Below, one piece after another: positions 37,401 to 47,326 of a DNA stretch of 64,000 bases (position 1 is its first letter; each line of letters opens with the position of its first letter). The translations under genes and the position numbers were made by a program. The notes beneath the pieces are model-generated. The model was not told the DNA's origin. It searched no databases and saw only the letters and a program-made list of their open reading frames with translations. The stretch lies in assembly GCA_964247055.1 (NCBI GenBank), contig OZ176050.1, positions 6,696,001 through 6,760,000 on the forward strand. The letters run 5' to 3'. The stretch comes from Paragordius varius. Taxonomy: Eukaryota > Nematomorpha.

Positions 37401-39048
37401 TCTAAAAGAACATAAAATAAATTATATACAGAAGGTGATGGTCGAAAACAAGCTATTTATTTAATCTCTTAAGTTTAGTCTTAAAAATTTCTGTTTTCAA
37501 GAGAAATTAGCCATAAAGATTTAACAAAATTTATTTTTACATCCTCAACTCTAAACATAGTTGAAAATAAACATTTTCGGAGTTTCATTCATAGTTTAAA
37601 CCTAATTATGCTATTCCAAATAGAAAACAGATTTCCAATAAATTACTAGATTCATGTTATGAAGATGTAAAAATATAAGTTATTGGAATATGTAAAAATA
37701 ATATTTCATTAATCGTCGATCCTTTACTAATATTCGTAGGGAGTAAATAAAATATTATTGGCCAAGGATCCCAAAAATCATTTTTATTAATTATTGACAC
37801 ATCTTATCATAGTAGGACTGCCGAATATATCTATAACATAATGGAACCAATTATAAAAGATATTGGAAATTTAAAAATTAATGCCATTGTGACCGATAAT
37901 GCAGCGAACACGAAGGCTGCTGAAAATTTAATTAATAAAGAATATCCTAATATAATATGGCATGGATGCCAATGTCATATTTTAAATAATTTGATCAAAG
38001 AATATATTAAACTTAATAAGATTACTGATTAAATGTAGTGAGTACGATTATATATTAAATCTAATAAATCGGATAAAAAATTTTAAAGTATAAAAAAAAC
38101 TTTGAACCATCCTAAGTTAACGTTAAGTTCATGGACAAATTAAAATAATTTGAGCATAAATTTAAATCCATATTTTCTCGTTACTCTTAGCTGTCTGTGA
38201 TTTGAAACTTTCTATAAGTCTTTATGTATGATTCCAGGAAAGATCGTTAATTGTAAAAATTTATATCAGGATTGGTCAAAGTATAATTTTAAAAAAATAT
38301 ATACTTTATGTAAAAACCTTTTTTTATATGATTTAATCAAGTATTTATGTATGTAGTTATTTATAATTGGCAATAACATATGGTATGACCTAGGTCAGAC
38401 CTAGGTCGGACCTAGGTCTGACCCCCTTTTTTGAAAAAGGGGGTCAAAATCACAACCCTAGTCATATCTTTCTCGGCTCCATATTTTTAGAAAATAGTTT
38501 AATTTTCTTTTGAAATATCAGATAAATAGCTAAATCAGGGGTGTCCAACACAAATGGTTTTGCGGGCCGCTTTTAAAATATATATGGGCATTTATAATGA
38601 TTTAATTCGATTTTAAACATAAGATTGGAAATATATCCCTTTTTCTGCAATGCCAAATGAATAGACATATTTATAAAAATTGTCCAAAAGATATCAATTT
38701 TAGTAATATTTTAAAATTTATTGCGGGCCAGACAAAGAATCTCGGAGCCCCGCTTTTGGACACCCGGACCTAAATTATTATTTATGAAAATAGATATAAA
38801 TAAATTGGCAAACGTTGCTAATCAGTATATGGCAATAAAGAAATCAGGTAAATTAATTGTATACTGTAGCCCAATATAATACTAACAATCCATTTCAGAT
38901 AAAAAGTCGGCCAACGGTAAATACAAATGAAACATATCAAACAGATCCTTTGACAGACGAACCAATCAAAAAAATAAAAAAAGATTCAATCGTCATCAAA
39001 CTTTCTCAAAACACTGTAAACAAATGTAATAACGGTAAACCAGAATAA
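28484..39048 (+). CDS. Unrecognised Asn-rich protein, 3' part of gene, at least five exons
   Basis: Exons found: 28484-28563, 28627-29181, 34878 to about 35345-35387 (donor uncertain), 38794-38847 and 38870-39048 (TAA). Phases fit at each join. The 5' end was not found. The middle exons are Asn/Gln/Ser-rich and probably disordered. Less simple segments include RHSFENLLRSSSIDDIELL, PALGTADFMQAIADQENEI, GVLLQTALNDSIYMGP and LANVANQYMAIKKS. The C-terminus is Lys/Thr-rich. The 5.7-kb intron and the 3.4-kb intron are full of transposon remnants, yet the last intron is 22 nt (38848-38869). That short splice is supported because the frame stays open for 59 further codons. I do not recognise the family; a cytoplasmic RNA-regulatory scaffold is one possibility, but I have no motif for it. 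Confidence 0.6.
29567..30156. mobile_element. TTAA-flanked MITE, copy D
   Basis: TTAATACTTGGATACAACAC at the left and GAAGTG-TTAA at the right, with hairpins GGGGTAGTTGGATACCCC and GGGGTATTTCGATACCCC. It is 590 bp, in the same orientation as B and C, inside the 5.7-kb intron of the Asn-rich gene. Confidence 0.8.
30305..30868. mobile_element. TTAA-flanked MITE, copy E
   Basis: TTAACACTTTTATTCGAATT at the left; the right end is diverged (AATG-TTAT). It lies 148 bp from copy D in the opposite orientation, and about 564 bp are recognisable. A more decayed sixth piece runs about 31385-31740. Confidence 0.65.
30870..31330. repeat. Hairpin repeat H, copy 1
   Basis: About 460 bp, shared with 32991-33470. 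It begins with GATCAGATAGGCTG, has a stem formed by CGCGGTACAG and CTGTACTGCG, and later contains GCGCAGTGGCGG and the word GACTCCACCGCAAGATT. Its class is unknown; no target duplication was identified. Confidence 0.6.
31385..31740. mobile_element. Decayed TTAA-family remnant, copy F
   Basis: GTGATTCGAATTGGGATAAC begins a stretch whose order of internal words (AAACTGCTTC, AAAGCCATTC, AATATCGTG) follows copies D and E. Its ends are lost. Confidence 0.45.
32409..32434. repeat. (AT)n microsatellite
   Basis: About 26 bp of AT repeats next to the word CTATCAGGAT, which recurs at 34081 in a diverged second copy of the surrounding intronic repeat. Confidence 0.85.
32991..33470. repeat. Hairpin repeat H, copy 2
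   Basis: Direct second copy of the 30870 repeat. Its stem CGCAGTGCAG/CTGCACTGCG is perfect over 10 bp. Compared with copy 1, one base pair has changed on both sides (A-T to G-C). Confidence 0.6.
36173..36429. mobile_element. hAT-type MITE, CAGGGGTGTCC family, copy 4
   Basis: The left end TAGGAGTGTCCCACA and the right end TTTTGGGCACCCCTG are inverted. The flanking octamers no longer match clearly. It lies in the 3.4-kb intron of the Asn-rich gene. Confidence 0.55.
37075..38460 (+). mobile_element. hAT transposon, internally reduced, with perfect 8-bp target duplication
   Basis: The ends TAGGGTTGTG and CACAACCCTA are perfect inverted repeats, flanked by GTCATATC at 37067-37074 and 38461-38468. 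Just inside both ends lie repeated palindromic words around GACCTAGGTC. Inside, 37300-37437 resembles a BED-finger start (ALWKFF...HLKEH) without the usual cysteine pair. 37770-38032 encodes a DUF659/hAT transposase piece with DTSYHSRTAEYI, AIVTDNAANTKAAENL and WHGCQCHILNN. At 1386 bp it lacks most of the transposase and the dimerisation domain, so it is not autonomous. It sits in an intron of the Asn-rich gene. Confidence 0.9.
38536..38767. mobile_element. hAT-type MITE, CAGGGGTGTCC family, copy 5
   Basis: It begins CAGGGGTGTCCAACA and ends TTTGGACACCCGG. The flanks AGCTAAAT and ACCTAAAT match at 7 of 8 positions. It is 232 bp, lying 68 bp after the hAT element and 26 bp before exon 38794 of the Asn-rich gene. 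Confidence 0.8.
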
Positions 39049-39231
39049 AATCTTGAAATACTCATCATATATTTATAATTTTTACTAAAAATATGTATTT
39101 ATTATTATTATATAAAATATATATAAACTAATTTCAGTATTTATGATCAAATAATATAAATTAATATAAATATATACATAAACACAAAATAAATTGTCAT
39201 TTGTGGTATCAAAAAATTGTGACTAAAAATT

Positions 39232-40572
39232 TTATGAGATTTTCCGCCGTTTTGTTTGTAAATGTAATGTTTGAGTGTGCGTGTGGCGTGGAAAAAAATA
39301 ATCAAATAGTTTAAGGAGAAGCCAATCGACAAGCATAATAAATGCAAACAATTTTCCACAAATCGGTCCCAAACTAAGGTAAGTTCGTAATTTTTGAGAT
39401 AATGTTTTGCCTGGCCTCCTACTAACATGATTATATATGTCAAGTGTCCGTTTGGCAATATCATCCCAACGATAAGATTGCTTAACAAACGCGTGACATT
39501 CGTGGGGTGTAGGGAACATATCTGCTGTCATTTTTCCACCACCCCTTAATTTATCAATGGTATGGCAAAGGCCCGAAACAATAGATTCAACATTTGGTTC
39601 AACTAAAGTCATAAACTTTGGGGGCAAAACTTCAGGAATACCGCCAACGCGAGTGGAGACAACATGTAAACCACATGAACATGCTTCAAGGATAGCCATA
39701 CAAAATGCTTCAGTAAGCGATGTATTTAAAAATATGTGACCACGCTTCAGAATTTCGGGCACCTTGACGCACGGGACTTCACCCAACATTTCTACTCGTG
39801 AGTCAAGTTGATAAGCCTCTTTCATTTCTTCCAATTCAAGGCGTTTAGGCCCGTTTCCACCAATGATGAAATTAACATTGGTATAAAGCCGGCAAATTTT
39901 AGGAATGACTTGAGTCAAAAGGTTTATCCCTTTACGATAAACCAAACGGCACATTACGACAATGTAAATAATGGATGTGGTGTCAGTATCGTTCGGAAAA
40001 ATGGATGCATTATTAATTGGTCGAAAGTGTTTTATATCAATAGCGTTTGGAATGACTGAGATTTTATCAGCAGCAATATCTGCCCGTAACACAGTATTTT
40101 GTTTGCTGGTATGTGAGACACAAATGATATGATTGCAATTACATAGCGTAATTTTGAGCAATTGATTCGTTATTATGGATGAGGCGTCGGCAAAACCAAT
40201 CAAAGAATGTTCGGTGAACACCGTTTTAAGATTTAATAAATTGGCGTGACTAAGCGCTTCCAAAGCTAAAGCAGAAAAAGCTGAATGCCCGTGCACAATA
40301 TCAATTTTTTCGGTAATGAGGATATTTCGGATGTGCCAGGCACTTGCATATAGTGTAGGTAATATACAGGAGTTATAAAATGGCAATAAGGGTATATAAT
40401 AAACCTTAATATTTTTAACGTAATGGATTCCTTGTAAATTTCCATAGCAATGTGTAATCATAATTACTTTTAATCCTAATAGGATTAAGTGTTTGGATAA
40501 TTGAAAAATATGATTTTCGACGCCACCCATATTTGGGTAAAAGAAATCAGAAACCATGCAAACATTATGCAT
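39232..40572 (-). CDS. PIGA: PIG-A, catalytic subunit of GPI N-acetylglucosaminyltransferase, 446 aa
   Basis: Transfers GlcNAc from UDP-GlcNAc to phosphatidylinositol on the cytoplasmic face of the ER, the first step of GPI-anchor synthesis, as part of the PIG-A/C/H/P/Q/Y complex. The protein starts with MVSDFFYPNMGGVENH (residues 6-21), the glycine-rich GT4 entry motif. It has FTEHSLIGFAD, SVIPNAID, CRLVYRKG and GGNGPKR, and the catalytic EX7E pair E288/E296 in TEAFCMAILE. A hydrophobic span at about 408-428 is the single C-terminal membrane anchor, followed by a short basic tail (KRRK). Human PIGA is 484 aa. The whole frame is one exon, unlike every neighbouring gene. Its 3' end converges on the Asn-rich gene (183 bp) and its 5' end faces NOP14 (460 bp). 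AATAAA on this strand is at 39098-39103. Confidence 0.96.
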   Translation of the reverse strand: MHNVCMVSDFFYPNMGGVENHIFQLSKHLILLGLKVIMITHCYGNLQGIHYVKNIKVYYIPLLPFYNSCILPTLYASAWHIRNILITEKIDIVHGHSAFSALALEALSHANLLNLKTVFTEHSLIGFADASSIITNQLLKITLCNCNHIICVSHTSKQNTVLRADIAADKISVIPNAIDIKHFRPINNASIFPNDTDTTSIIYIVVMCRLVYRKGINLLTQVIPKICRLYTNVNFIIGGNGPKRLELEEMKEAYQLDSRVEMLGEVPCVKVPEILKRGHIFLNTSLTEAFCMAILEACSCGLHVVSTRVGGIPEVLPPKFMTLVEPNVESIVSGLCHTIDKLRGGGKMTADMFPTPHECHAFVKQSYRWDDIAKRTLDIYNHVSRRPGKTLSQKLRTYLSLGPICGKLFAFIMLVDWLLLKLFDYFFPRHTHTQTLHLQTKRRKIS

Positions 40573-41032
40573 AAAAATATTTTTGACTAGAGAAAATGAT
40601 TGTGTTTGATGGGTTGAATATTAGAAAATATAGAATAAATATGTTAAGCCCACCTGATAAACACACTGATAACATAGAACAAGTATATATTTATAATTAA
40701 TCATAGATAAGTAGATACATAACCTTTTTAAATGAGGAATTGAGCCTCATCCCGGATAATTGGGAAAAATTATCAAAGCAAATAAGTTAAAATGATTTAA
40801 TAATAGAATTAAAGAAGCGATATAATTATACTGTACAAAGCTATATGGTAAAAACAATAATTCTAATAAGTAGTGGCTGAAAATTGGATCTTTGATAGTT
40901 TTAGATGTGATACTATTGAGTTATCTTATTTGGGGTATTAGATGTATAATAATAATAAAGATATTCTGTTTTAATCGACTAAATTTTTAAAATACTGAAA
41001 AAACAAATGAAACACATTTTTTGGTTAAAACC
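40573..41032. promoter_or_regulatory. Divergent promoter region between PIGA and NOP14
   Basis: 460 bp separate two start codons pointing outwards, so the promoters of both genes must lie here or overlap. I see no clear TATA box at a fixed position and no repeat. Assignment is from gene layout only. Confidence 0.5.
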
Positions 41033-44000
41033 ATGCATAAATCAGTAAAGAATAAATTCAGCCGTAAAAAAATAAAAAAAGTTATTGAACGCAAGAATAA
41101 ACCGTTGTTCGAGAAAAAAAATTTATTTGAGCAAGCATCCCATAAGAAAACATCCAAACATAGCGCTGGAACTCCGAACGAATCTCTTGATAAAAATATT
41201 AAAAAACTTATCGCACAAAAAAAGGTTTCCTTAAATATTTATATGATAGAAATTATATACCAAATCCATCTACAATATTGAAAATAATAATGAGGAAGAT
41301 AATGACCAATTTTCACTCAAAAAAGATTACAAGTTTAATGATCGTACCAATGAAGAAATTGATGGTTATTTTTTATGATAATTATAGCACACTTTGTGTC
41401 CAAATTTCATTTTGGTGGATTAAATGATGAGGAACCTAAACAAACGCGCAAAGATTTTTTGCAGGAAATGATTCATTTTAGCAAAAAAGAAAAGGTATAT
41501 TTATAAGGATTTTTACCATTAGCTCAGTAGTCATTTATTCACGATAAAACTAAAATTTCATTATTAAAAACCATAAAATTATGTCATATAAAAGATATAA
41601 AACACCGTAGGCTTCCGCACACGATGATTCTCTAGTCATCTTCTCTGTCTATCAAATTTTTTTTATCATTTTGTAATTTTATTATTTATTGAACAAAAAA
41701 GTCAACTTGAAATTTTTAAGGACCAATTTGAAGTGTCAAGGACCAACTTGAGGTGTAAGGACACTCTTGAAGTGCAAATGGTATAATATTTAGTAAAATT
41801 TCATTCACTTTGTATCAAAACAATAGGCTATTCCTTAATTTAAAAAATTCAAATGAATATAGAACTATTTGATTGAAAAGTTATGGGAACCGGAACCCAT
41901 TATATTTTGGCAAAACATTTGATGGATATGGAACCGTAACTATTTTAAACCTGATCATTAAAATTCTTTATTTATTTGGTCGTCTTTAATTTATTTTAAA
42001 CATGGTAAAAAATATATCGAAAAGAAAATATGCAAGGCTATAATAATTAATAGTTAATAATACCCTATCAACATTGAATGTTAATTCAGTCCATAGTTTA
42101 TGTTCATTGAGAACTCTCATAAGCAAAAATATACGTGTTTTTTTAAATTTCACTGTTAAATTTGTCAATTCAGTCCATATATATAAACGAGAACCCTTAT
42201 TACGAGCAAGAATATACCTATAATATTAAATAACGTAAATTCTTTTAAAATTTTCGTGTATAGCATGAAAAACAGAAAGAAAAAGAGGCTTTGGAAAATG
42301 TGCGAAATGATTTGGATTTAATGTGGAAGGAATTACGAACTTTTGTCAAACCGCCAGATGCTAAAAAAGAAATTGATCGTAAGTTAGATAATGGTTTAAA
42401 CATTTTTTTGGATTTATTAAGTGTATAAAAATGTTGTTATTAATTAAATGGCTATAAAAATCTGATTTATTTTTTCAAATAGTTGAAATTTTACTAAAAA
42501 CGTTAGTTTATATTGCTTAGATGGATATTTGTGTAAAATATATTTTTCTGATTTTAATTGATGAACTGTCGATTAGATATAAATCATATCCGATCAACAA
42601 TAAATATCAAAATAATTTTTTTAACAAAACTATGGTCATATATAATTTTTCTACTCGCATTTAAATCACATGGAAATAAATTTCTAATCCTTTTTTGGAA
42701 TATATTCTATTATTTTAGTATTAATTCAATTATCCTATATGGCTAATTTTATATCGATACTTCATCAATCTTATTTAAAAGAAGAAATATTTAATAAAAT
42801 GTATATAAATTTAGACCGTTATAAATTAATTAATTAATTTTAGATGAAGCATACATATTATAAATGATGTTATATTCTTTAATACTTTTTTACAAAACTT
42901 TTATATTATAGGTGATTTAATTGAAAATCATCCCAAAACTATTATACCAGAAAAAGTGGAGTCATACGATATGATATTTCGAGATTTGCAGTTTAACACT
43001 AGGACACGAACACAAGTATTACTTCGAATAATAGAATATTTTTTAACGTTTTATTTATCTTTTTGCCTTTATTTAAATATATAATATAAAAAAATTTAAT
43101 TGTAGGGCTAATGAATCTTTATGCAATGACGCAAAAATATGAAAAAAAATAGAAATTTTATTGAATAATTCTAAAATTATCTTTTCAATCTGTAATTTAA
43201 AGGGATTCGGAAATTTTTTTTGTCATTATTATATTTTAATGTTACAACCTACTATATAATTTATATTATAATGTGCATAATAGACTAATCCACATTTTTA
43301 ATGCTTATTATTTTTTCCATGAGATAGGATAAAGAAAATAAGAATCCAATTGAGCCACCGGTTCTAGATAAAGAAAGCACTAAACAACATGTTAAAAATA
43401 CTGTAAGCTTTAGTTATTCAGCTGATGCATTAACAACCATGGATCAAGAGTGCGTATTATACATAATATATTTTTTGTTTGAATGTTGCAGATTTGATCA
43501 ACATTTTATAATCGTATGTATGATTTTAGTATTAATTAGTCATAATACACCTAATATAAAAATATTAATTTAATGTCTAATTCCAATATAATATTAATAT
43601 TTTTAGGAATTATAGTAATAAAAAGGCAACACACAACAAGCAAAATCTAAAAGGTGATAATGAACCAAATGATATAGAGGATAGCGAGTTAGAAGAAGAA
43701 AAGGAATTTATGTTAACGTATAATTTGGAGGGAGATCTCATTGATAACAAAGGCGTTTTTGAACGCATAAATATGAGTGAGTTGCAAAATTGCAATGCTG
43801 TAATTAGCGAACGACATTTTAAGTTTTTTTACAACCCATTTTATGCACTGCCTTGTAAGGATGAACAATCTACAATGGTATTGCTTTCTTTTATTTGGTT
43901 AAAATTATTTTTATTGATAATTTAAAGTAGTTTTTGTTGTATGTATAATAATTTTTTTTAATTTTATCATAAAATTATTGTCGTTTAATTTCAAATAAAG

Positions 44001-47000
44001 GCGAAAAAAATTTATTGCTAGTTAACACATAAACATATTATGTGCATAGCGTATTTAGAGTTGTAGTTTATTTCTACCCCCTTATAACGTTTTTTTACAA
44101 AAGGCATCATTAATATAAAATTATTGCATAAAATTTACGGAAAATACTTTATTTTAGGACCAAATTAATATGGATTTTACGCAATTTTCTCAACAATTAT
44201 ATTCCCATGTCCATGACACGACACTAGAGTCAAGAGTTGATCTTGCCATACAAGAATTCATTAATTCCTATCTTAAAAATTTACCCAAATCTAATCACCC
44301 TACATCCGATAATAAAAACATATCATCGTTTCACCAATCGCCGACAACTACATTACTGGTTCAATGTACTAAATGCATACATTTCACCACACAATATATT
44401 ATACTGTCCATATTTAGCCATGCATTAGAAAACACATGTGCAAAATTGTCTATAGAAAAAAATGAAACCCTGAAAGATAATATTTTATCAACCCAAATAT
44501 TGTCCCTACAAGTATGTCAACAATTATTTGACACCACTTTTGTGACTTTATCTCACAAACATCCAAAAATCTTTGCAAATGCGTTTGCCATTATTCTTCT
44601 TACGTTAGCTAAACATTTCTTTGATACTGACAGTAAACACCTTAACCTTGTAACCAATGTTAATAAGAGCCAAGAAAAAAAATTTGTACATGCAATAAAA
44701 AATATATTTTTTTATGGCCAAACAAATGCACAATGGTGTGAAAAACGTGACCAACAAAAATTTTTGGGAGTTTGGGTAAGGTACAAAGACTCAATCCCGA
44801 CATTTTATACGGTAATTATATTGTATTTATTTAATATCATTATTAATCTGAAAAAAAAATAATTTAAGTCGTTATTAGGTTAAATATTACAAAGGTGTTT
44901 CAAAAAAAAGAAAATATGAATTCATATTTCATTTTATAATAAATTTAAGAGATTTTATTAGCTTTTTTAATTGTTACAATGTTATTTTATACACATTATT
45001 TAGACCATTTTGTTGCACGCTATGTTAAATTCCAAAGTGGATGTTTTAAAACACGAACCCAACCTTGAGTCATTATCCTATAGATTGATTGATTACATAT
45101 TCCAGCAACACATATTGGGACCAAAATGTCGGATACTTTTTTTGGCTGAAAATCAAATGCATACTAACAGTGTTATCCAAAAATATATTGCAAACTTTCA
45201 TAACGATATAACTACCTCTTTATCCCGTTGCGGATTGTCTTTGGTTCAAAGATTAATTTATTTAACAAAATGTAGTCAGGAACGTCAATCTGTACATAAT
45301 GTACCATCTGTTTGGCAATTTTTTGAGACACTTTTTCTCAAATGTGATTTATCAATCAATAGTCCAGTACGAAGCACATCTTTTCCCATTCTGTTTAACC
45401 GCATTAATAATAATGGTGATCCAGTTGGAGAGATAGTTAGCTACGAATCTTTGTCTATTTCAATTTTAAATACTTTGCAACAATATATGAACGCTGGTGA
45501 AAGTCTAAAAACTGTAATACCTACCGCATTATCTCAGTCATTACAGGAAATGCTTGGGAAAATGAATAAAAAAGATGCAGATAGCCCTATAACAGTATTT
45601 TTTATAAATTCATGTATTTTACAGAATATTATATATATATAAATTTTAATATATATGTTTGAATATGATATTATACCATTAAGTTGATCAATAACCTAAA
45701 TTTTGGTTAACAAATCGGCTAATTTTTGCAAACAAAATCATGGTTTTCTGTTCATATTATACAGCCTCATAATTGCGATATTTTTTTTATAATTAATTAC
45801 CAATTGTTACACAAATGATATTTAAAAGTAAATATTACTTAATTTTTTTTAAAATTAACTTCCGCGCGTCATATTATGTATTTTTGATGGAATCATATTG
45901 TAAATACTTGCTTACTATACTTTATGTATGTTTTAAGGCCTTATTAAACGCTATGATTCAATCACTTACCGTTTCCATAACTGAAGAGAAGCTATCATAT
46001 GATTCGTTAAAAAGGTTAAAATCCAAAATGTCAAACAGTAAGCAAAAACACCACATGTCAGAAACTTCAAGTCAACAAACCATTAAGCAACAAAATAATA
46101 ATATAAAACGACCCCTTTTATTAGATCCACTTATTTATTGTTATGGCAAAAGAGATAACTTTGCTACCAACCAAATACAGGCTTTAGAAAATACTTTGTC
46201 TTTCAAACACGTCGGTGGTAAAAGAAAGGCTAGGAAATTACGGAATTTAGAACATGATATTTCTCGTATAGATGGGCTAGCGGCCCAAGTCAAAGCAAAT
46301 AGCAAAAACAGCAAAGGTTTACTTCTTGCACAGAATTTGATTTTTTAACAGATCAGTAACTCTCCCTTAAAATGAATGATATGTGTCATGAATTTTTTAT
46401 TTAAACAGGCTTATAAAATAATTAGCATATGCGGGCAATCACCTACTCTTTGATTTTAGAATCTATTTTTTAAAAGAAAATTGTTTATATTTACATTTCT
46501 ACCAACTTACTAATTGATTTTACATTTAATGAGTCAAAAACTATTAACTTTTTTTAAAATGAGAAGCGAGTCCACTAATAAAATTATTTTCCCATTCATA
46601 TTGTTTGTTATAGGAAACAATAATGCTAGTCAAAAAACTTTTGTCACCATGGACAGATTGAATAAATTAAAAATTAAAACACAGCAAGAACAACGAAAGA
46701 TGTTGGCTCACATTTATAAACGGGATATAAAAACGGCTCGTAAACGGTTACGCAATGAAGCACAAATGAATGCTTCCACACAAATTCAGGATAGATTATC
46801 ACGGTTTTTATTTATTAAATTATTATAAAAATTCTAATTTTAATTAATATTTTTGATTCCTGATTTTTTCCATAAAACCTATATAATTATGATTGTGTCT
46901 GCTGCCAAGGTTTTATTATATGTATCTTTTTATTGTTATTTGTTAATTTAGTTTTTACTATATCCAGAAATTCAAGAAAAAATTATATCATTTGAAATAT

Positions 47001-47106
47001 TTATATTTTTAGGGATATGGAACGAAAGAACAAAGTTAAAAATTTATACTCTATCCTTGCAAACCAAGAGGGAGAGGTCAAAGCTTTACGGAAAAGGAAG
47101 TTATAG
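41033..47106 (+). CDS. NOP14: NOP14, nucleolar 40S pre-rRNA processing factor, 12 exons, 965 aa
   Basis: Component of the small-subunit processome needed for 18S rRNA maturation; nucleolar. Exons: 41033-41224, 41250-41364, 41388-41494, 42264-42378, 42912-43015, 43328-43449, 43607-43877, 44158-44775, 45004-45594, 45938-46316, 46614-46803, 47013-47106. Total 2898 nt with every phase matching. The N-terminus is basic. Exon 2 holds KSIYNIENNNEEDN, equivalent to the KKSIYNLNEDEE region of the human protein. Next come HFGGLNDEEPKQTRKDFL, ESYDMIFRDLQF, a long helical middle domain (exons 8-9), and the C-terminal basic tail with MERKNKVKNLYSILANQEGE. Human NOP14 is 857 aa. Introns 1 and 2 are only 25 and 23 nt, and both are required by homology. 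The ATG at 41033 is the first Met of the frame. AATAAA is at 47144-47149. Confidence 0.93.
41680..41790. repeat. Tandem 18-20-nt subrepeat in a NOP14 intron
   Basis: About four imperfect units of the form AAGGACCAACTTGAGGTGT, ending GCAAATGGTATA. The unit and the ending match the termini of the TA-flanked MITEs at 14433 and 49772, so this is a half-element. Confidence 0.5.
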
Positions 47107-47326
47107 CTGCGATAATTTAAATTTTATGTTACATGATATTGGAAATAAATTACTGTAACGTATTTTTAATTAAATTTGATGGAAAGTCAAAATATCTTAA
47201 AAATATGTAATTGTTGAGATAGATTTTTAGGGTAAAATTCATTCTTGTAAACTATTTTTCGTGTTCATTGAGGCGTTGTCATTGAGCATTGATTCTAAGA
47301 TTGCACTATATGAATTTAAAATAAAT

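Noticed and set aside
38848-38898. A 51-nt last intron in the Asn-rich gene ending at the later CAG
   Set aside because: That splice shifts the frame and stops after about 10 codons. The 22-nt choice keeps the frame open to a natural stop.
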